A stretch of 9,743 bases of DNA. It comes from Chloroflexota bacterium. GTDB lineage: Bacteria; Chloroflexota; Anaerolineae; Anaerolineales; UBA4823. Positions 6,283 to 9,743 of the stretch are shown in pieces. The translations under genes were made by a program, and so were the position numbers. Under the pieces are notes generated by a model. It saw only the letters and a program-made list of their open reading frames with translations, searched no databases and was not told the origin of the DNA. Each line of letters starts with the position of its first letter. The stretch's first letter is position 1. The stretch spans positions 1-9,743 of the forward strand of contig JAGDMX010000061.1 in the NCBI GenBank assembly GCA_017860725.1, read 5' to 3'.

Positions 6283-7338
6283 ATGACAGTCAAAGTTGGC
6301 ATCAATGGATTTGGACGGATTGGCCGCCAGGTGCTCAAAGCCATTCGGGATAACTATCCCAATGAGCTGGAAGTTGTTGCTTTCAATGATATTGGCGACT
6401 TGAAGACCATGGCTCACCTGCTCAAGTACGACTCGAACTATGGACGTTTTGATGGCGAAGTTGTCGTTGGGGATAATGAGCTGTTGATCGACGGTAAGCC
6501 GGTAAAAGTCTTCAAGCAGACCGACCCTGGGATGATCCCTTGGGGTGACCTGGGGGTGAAAATTGTCGTTGAGAGCACCGGCCTGTTCACCATCAAGAAG
6601 GATGGGGTCAACAAGAAAGGTAAAGTAGTTCAGGGGGCTGAGAACCATATCACCAAAGGCGGCGCGAAGAAAGTGATTATCTCTTCCCCGGCCGAAGGTG
6701 AGGACCTGACCGTTGTATTGGGCGTCAATGATGATCAATATGACCCGGCCAAGCACCACGTTGTTTCGAATGCCTCGTGCACGACCAATGGCCTGGCCCC
6801 GGCAGTCAAAGTGGTTCATGACAAATTCAAGATTGTCCGTGGCTTTATGACCACCATCCACGCTTATACGAATGACCAGAAGATCCTTGACCTGCCGCAC
6901 AGCGACCTGCGCCGTGCGCGTGCCGCCGCCATGAGCATTATCCCCACCTCAACCGGGGCAGCCCGTGCCTTGAAGCTGGTCATCCCCGATATGGCTGGAA
7001 AGCTGGATGGATATGCATTGCGTGTCCCGACCTCCACCGTCTCGGTGATTGATTTGACGGTTGAAGTCGAAGTACCGACGACCACCGAGCAGCTACGGCA
7101 AGCATACCGCGATGCCGCGGCTGGCCCGCTGAAAGGTATCCTGCAAGCAGTCGAAGAGCCGCTGGTTAGCATTGACTATAAGGGCGATCCGCACAGCTCT
7201 TCAGTTGATCTGCCATTCACCATGGTGCTGGGCAAGGAAGCAGGCACGCTGCTCAAGGTCGTAGCCTGGTACGATAATGAATGGGGTTACTCGGTGCGCA
7301 CAGCCGACCTGGCTGCCCTGATGGCAAAATCGTTATAG
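6283..7338 (+). CDS. gap: Glyceraldehyde-3-phosphate dehydrogenase (NAD type)
   Basis: This 351-residue cytoplasmic tetramer enzyme oxidises glyceraldehyde 3-phosphate to 1,3-bisphosphoglycerate with NAD+ and phosphate. The Rossmann motif is INGFGRIGR (7-15); Asp36 in FNDIGD and the LPH at 204-206 are the residues expected for NAD rather than NADP preference. The active site is SNASCTTN (162-169) with Cys166, and His193 in TIHAYTND. The C-terminal WYDNEWGYS is intact. Two oddities stand out against the remembered Geobacillus enzyme. There is an extra stretch of about 12 residues between STGLFT and GGAKKVIIS (around 104-125, Lys- and Gly-rich). Also, Gly170 replaces the usual second Cys of CTTNC. 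The gene follows yvcK by 92 nt and precedes pgk, with a long perfect stem-loop between, so differential expression along the operon is likely. Confidence 0.97.
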   Translation: MTVKVGINGFGRIGRQVLKAIRDNYPNELEVVAFNDIGDLKTMAHLLKYDSNYGRFDGEVVVGDNELLIDGKPVKVFKQTDPGMIPWGDLGVKIVVESTGLFTIKKDGVNKKGKVVQGAENHITKGGAKKVIISSPAEGEDLTVVLGVNDDQYDPAKHHVVSNASCTTNGLAPAVKVVHDKFKIVRGFMTTIHAYTNDQKILDLPHSDLRRARAAAMSIIPTSTGAARALKLVIPDMAGKLDGYALRVPTSTVSVIDLTVEVEVPTTTEQLRQAYRDAAAGPLKGILQAVEEPLVSIDYKGDPHSSSVDLPFTMVLGKEAGTLLKVVAWYDNEWGYSVRTADLAALMAKSL

Positions 7339-7353
7339 GGTGATGTGGATATC

Positions 7354-7391
7354 GTTGAATGCTGGATGATCTGATCCAGCATTCAACTTTT
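7354..7391 (+). terminator. 14-bp perfect stem-loop between gap and pgk (attenuator or processing site)
   Basis: Arms GTTGAATGCTGGAT (7354-7367) and ATCCAGCATTCAAC (7374-7387) pair perfectly around a 6-nt loop and are followed by TTTT then ACC. The stem begins 15 nt after the gap stop. The short T-run suggests at most partial termination, which would leave more gap than pgk message. It could instead protect the gap 3' end after cleavage. Confidence 0.65.
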
Positions 7392-7413
7392 ACCTACCCT
7401 CAAGAACGATTGT

Positions 7414-7418
7414 GGAGG
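7414..7418 (+). promoter_or_regulatory. Shine-Dalgarno that fixes the pgk start
   Basis: GGAGG lies 5 nt before ATG 7424. The in-frame GTG at 7412 would include this site inside the coding region and add only MEAG, so ATG 7424 is preferred. Confidence 0.85.
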
Positions 7419-7423
7419 CTGGA

Positions 7424-8602
7424 ATGTTTAATAAAAAAAGTGTAGCTGATATCGACGTAAACGGAAAAAAAGTCCTGGTCCGCGTGGATTTCAACGTCCC
7501 GATTAAAAATGGCCAGGTCGGTGATGATACTCGCATTCGGGCTGCCTTACCGACCATCCGGTATTTGTTGGCTCACAATGCAGCGGTTATCTTGTGCTCG
7601 CACCTCGGGCGACCCAAGGGTGGACCGGATCCGGCTTTCTCGCTCAAGCCGGTGGCAGAACATCTGGCAGGCTTGCTCGGTCAGCCAGTAAACTTTGCTG
7701 GTGATTTTGCCGGCCCGTTATCGGTAGAGGCCGCAGCGAAAATAAAACCGGGTGACGTCCTGCTGTTGGAAAATACACGCTTCGAGGCCGGGGAGACTAA
7801 AAACAACCCGGAGCTTTCCCAAAGGCTGGCTTCCTTAGCAGATATCTTTGTGAATGATGCCTTCGGCTCTGCGCATCGCGCCCACTCCTCGACTGAAGGT
7901 GTGGCGCAGTATTTACCGGCCGTGTCCGGCTTTCTCATGGAAAAAGAGATCCAATATCTGGGCGAGGCCATCGCCAATCCCAAGCGCCCATTTATCGCCA
8001 TCTTGGGCGGGGCAAAAGTCAGTGATAAGATCGGCGTGATCCGCAACTTGTTAAAAATCACCGATCAGGTCTTGATCGGTGGTGGGATGGCCAACACCTT
8101 CTTCAAGGCTGAGGGCTATCCGATGGGTGATTCGCTGGTAGAAGACGAGGCCCTGGAGACTGCTAGAGAGCTGCTGGCTGAAGGTGGGCAGCATCTACGC
8201 CTACCGGTGGATGTGGTGATTGCCGATCGGATGGAAAATGAGGCCCAAAGCAAGACAGTATCGGTAGGCGCTGTCCCGGAAGGCTGGCGCATCCTGGATA
8301 TCGGACCCGAAACCATCCAGGCGTATGCCAAAGCGATTCAATCGGCGAATACGGTGGTCTGGAATGGCCCGATGGGTGTTTTCGAGTTACCAAAATTTGC
8401 GACGGGAACCTTCGGAATTGCCCAGGCCGTGGCAGACAGCGGTGCGACATCGATCATCGGCGGAGGCGACTCAGTTGCGGCAGTCAATCAGTCCGGATTG
8501 GCCGGGAAAATTACCCACATCTCGACGGGCGGCGGAGCCTCCCTCGAAATGCTAGAGGGGATCGTCCTGCCCGGCGTTGCCGCCCTCCAAGATAAATCAT
8601 AG
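7424..8602 (+). CDS. pgk: Phosphoglycerate kinase
   Basis: This 392-residue cytoplasmic monomer transfers the acyl phosphate of 1,3-bisphosphoglycerate to ADP, the step directly after GAPDH. Length is normal for bacteria. The N-terminal domain binds phosphoglycerate: VRVDFNVP (19-26), DDTRIRA (34-40), SHLGRPKG (59-66), LLENTRF (114-120) and NDAFGSAHRAH (144-154). The C-terminal nucleotide domain shows LGGAKVSDKI (194-203), GGGMANTF (219-226), VVWNGPMGVFE, the GGGDS loop and STGGGASLE near the end. No motif is missing. The gene lies between two strong intercistronic hairpins, so its message level could be set separately from those of gap and tpiA. Confidence 0.98.
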   Translation: MFNKKSVADIDVNGKKVLVRVDFNVPIKNGQVGDDTRIRAALPTIRYLLAHNAAVILCSHLGRPKGGPDPAFSLKPVAEHLAGLLGQPVNFAGDFAGPLSVEAAAKIKPGDVLLLENTRFEAGETKNNPELSQRLASLADIFVNDAFGSAHRAHSSTEGVAQYLPAVSGFLMEKEIQYLGEAIANPKRPFIAILGGAKVSDKIGVIRNLLKITDQVLIGGGMANTFFKAEGYPMGDSLVEDEALETARELLAEGGQHLRLPVDVVIADRMENEAQSKTVSVGAVPEGWRILDIGPETIQAYAKAIQSANTVVWNGPMGVFELPKFATGTFGIAQAVADSGATSIIGGGDSVAAVNQSGLAGKITHISTGGGASLEMLEGIVLPGVAALQDKS

Positions 8603-8610
8603 GGAAAATG

Positions 8611-8640
8611 GGTATTGCGGGGGATTTCCCCCGCAATACC
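8611..8640 (+). terminator. 13-bp perfect GC-rich stem-loop between pgk and tpiA
   Basis: Arms GGTATTGCGGGGG (8611-8623) and CCCCCGCAATACC (8628-8640) pair perfectly around the loop ATTT. The stem starts 8 nt after the pgk stop and is followed by TTTCTGG, so a full U-tract is absent. It is more likely an mRNA-stability, processing or partial attenuation element than a complete terminator, since tpiA follows on the same strand 27 nt later. Confidence 0.6.
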
Positions 8641-8655
8641 TTTCTGGATCAAGAC

Positions 8656-8661
8656 AAGAGG
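8656..8661 (+). promoter_or_regulatory. Shine-Dalgarno that fixes the tpiA start
   Basis: AAGAGG lies 6 nt before ATG 8668. The longer frame from ATG 8608 would translate straight through the intercistronic hairpin and add 20 residues with no family similarity, so it is set aside. Confidence 0.75.
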
Positions 8662-8667
8662 CCATCC

Positions 8668-9459
8668 ATGGAAAAACCATATGGGCGCGTCCCTGTTGTT
8701 GCAGGGAACTGGAAGATGTTCAAGACTGTGTCTGAAACTCGTCACTTAATCTCGGAGTTTGTTCCAGGGCTTCAGACCCTTAAGGGTGTGGAGAAAGTGA
8801 TCTGCCCGCCATTTACTTCCTTGCTGGCGGCTGCCGCTTTGCTGGAAGGGACCGAGATTGGCCTGGGCGCACAGGATATGCATTGGGAGTCATCCGGCGC
8901 TTACACCGGGGAAATTTCACCGGGAATGGTCGCCGAGATCTGCCGTTACGTCATTTTAGGGCATTCAGAGCGCCGAAGTTATTTCGGCGAGACCGATGAG
9001 ACGGTCAATCGAAAGTTCAAGGCTGCCCTGGCACACAATCTCATCCCGATTGTGTGTGTGGGAGAAACACTGGCGGAGAATGAAGCCGGGCTGACCGCAC
9101 AGGTCGTGTCGCGGCAGGTGCATGAAGGATTGGCCGGCTTGACAACCACGCCCGACCTGATCGCGACCAGTGCAGACTGCATCATTGTTGCTTATGAGCC
9201 GGTGTGGGCGATTGGCACCGGGCGGGCAGCGACGGCCGAAGGCGCCAACGCTGTGCTGGCCAATATCATCCGGCCGGCCCTGGCCGACCTGTTTGGCGAG
9301 GCCTTTTCTTATTCGGTTCGGATTCTGTACGGCGGCTCAGTGAACAGCAGCAATGCCGCCGAATTTTTTGCCCAACCGGAAATTGATGGCGCACTGGTGG
9401 GCGGCGCCAGCCTGAAAGTTGCGGAATTTACTGCCATCGTTCAAGCTGCTGGAAATTGA
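8668..9459 (+). CDS. tpiA: Triosephosphate isomerase
   Basis: This 263-residue TIM-barrel enzyme interconverts dihydroxyacetone phosphate and glyceraldehyde 3-phosphate, supplying the substrate of the upstream gap product. Catalytic residues are all visible: Asn14 and Lys16 in VAGNWKMFK (11-19), His99 in VILGHSERR (95-103), and Glu177 in VAYEPVWAIGTG (174-185), which includes the mobile loop 6. The phosphate-binding LYGGSVNSSN and the C-terminal DGALVGGASLK are intact. Length is ordinary for the family (about 250). Its TGA stop overlaps the TTG start of the next gene, which implies translational coupling with the membrane protein that follows. Confidence 0.97.
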   Translation: MEKPYGRVPVVAGNWKMFKTVSETRHLISEFVPGLQTLKGVEKVICPPFTSLLAAAALLEGTEIGLGAQDMHWESSGAYTGEISPGMVAEICRYVILGHSERRSYFGETDETVNRKFKAALAHNLIPIVCVGETLAENEAGLTAQVVSRQVHEGLAGLTTTPDLIATSADCIIVAYEPVWAIGTGRAATAEGANAVLANIIRPALADLFGEAFSYSVRILYGGSVNSSNAAEFFAQPEIDGALVGGASLKVAEFTAIVQAAGN

Positions 9460-9743
9460 TCAATCTGCAAGCACTGGGGTGGCTGCTGGTGATCCTGGCG
9501 CCACTCCTTTTATTTCAACGCTACCTGCACCGGGAGCTGCAGGCAGTTCTTCTGATTCTCACTCGCCGTGCCGATTTGACGATCATGCTTTTTTCCTTGA
9601 TCTTCTTACCTGGGGTGGTGTTGCATGAAGCCAGTCATTGGCTGATGGCAAAACTTCTCAGGGTGCCAACCGGTCGATTTTCAATCCTGCCGCGCCCGAT
9701 GGGGAATGGACGGCTGCAGATGGGGTTTGTCGAGACAGCCAGC
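9456..9743 (+). CDS. Membrane protein with HExxH motif, M50-like metalloprotease (5' part only)
   Basis: The first 96 residues are visible before the right edge. The frame opens with TTG at 9456, which overlaps the tpiA stop as TTGA; only a weak GGA precedes it. The sequence has a hydrophobic segment LGWLLVILAPLLLF (7-20), an amphipathic stretch, then LTIMLFSLIFLPGVVLHEASHWLMAKLL (41-68) in which HEASH (57-61) sits at the end of a transmembrane helix. Intramembrane site-2 proteases and other M50 peptidases carry HExxH in just this setting, with the two His residues binding zinc. The third zinc ligand would lie beyond the window, so catalytic competence cannot be checked. An alternative start is GTG 9490, which would cut into the first hydrophobic segment. 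No link to glycolysis is evident beyond position. Confidence 0.7.
   Translation, partial: MINLQALGWLLVILAPLLLFQRYLHRELQAVLLILTRRADLTIMLFSLIFLPGVVLHEASHWLMAKLLRVPTGRFSILPRPMGNGRLQMGFVETAS

Noticed and set aside
6160..6900. A 246-codon open frame antisense to the start of gap
   Set aside because: It mirrors conserved GAPDH codons and shows no family motif; the plus-strand gene with AGGAGG explains the region.
7366..7377. GATCTGATC in the gap-pgk hairpin as a third copy of the TCTG/CAGA motif
   Set aside because: Only about 8 bases agree and they fall in the loop and stem of a hairpin that explains the sequence better.
8608..8667. Longer tpiA start at ATG 8608
   Set aside because: The extension would be encoded by the intercistronic hairpin itself, has no ribosome site and no family similarity; ATG 8668 has AAGAGG at 6 nt.
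1..9743. CRISPR arrays, tRNA or rRNA genes, insertion sequences, attachment sites
   Set aside because: No regularly spaced repeats, cloverleaf signature, transposase motif or long terminal inverted repeats seen on either strand.

Overview
The window is a gene-dense, roughly mid-GC bacterial chromosome segment whose complete genes are all recognisable housekeeping families. The best guess for the source is a Chloroflexota bacterium of the Anaerolineae type. This rests on remembered gene style only: a YvcK with a two-helix membrane anchor, a slightly enlarged GAPDH, and a gap-pgk-tpiA block. No taxonomic marker is present, so the assignment is tentative. I see no tRNA, rRNA, CRISPR array, insertion sequence or phage gene, and no gap over 300 bases without a gene.

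Left half (1-4771, minus strand). Five genes are tightly packed and read leftward: a ROK-family sugar kinase, recJ (single-strand exonuclease), a glycerophosphodiester phosphodiesterase, a PLP-dependent threonine/serine dehydratase, and the start of a CoA-transferase-family beta subunit that runs off the left edge. Junctions are +4 nt, +48 nt, a 4-nt ATGA overlap and +29 nt, so this is probably one operon. The 48-nt gap after recJ holds a possible internal promoter.

Centre (4772-4855). An 84-bp divergent control region carries two good sigma70-like promoters facing away from each other. Each -10 box ends only 6-8 nt before the ATG, and neither gene has a convincing Shine-Dalgarno, so both the ROK kinase and yvcK mRNAs are predicted to be leaderless. 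A short interrupted palindrome here recurs, 17 of 20 positions identical, in the recJ/phosphodiesterase gap. That makes it a candidate shared operator.

Right half (4856-9743, plus strand). yvcK (membrane-anchored in this organism) is followed by gap, pgk and tpiA, which carry out consecutive or adjoining triose-phosphate steps of glycolysis. The gap-pgk and pgk-tpiA junctions each hold a long perfect stem-loop of unrelated sequence, suited to attenuation or mRNA processing. The stop of tpiA overlaps a TTG start for a membrane protein with an HEASH metalloprotease motif, cut by the right edge.

Together the divergent units hold a probable glucokinase, a carbon-flux/cell-wall regulator (YvcK) and lower-glycolysis enzymes, so the control region may coordinate central carbon metabolism. 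I did not find a clearly novel system. The best leads are the paired leaderless promoters with their repeated motif, the two intercistronic hairpins, and a CoA-transferase-like subunit apparently lacking its catalytic glutamate.
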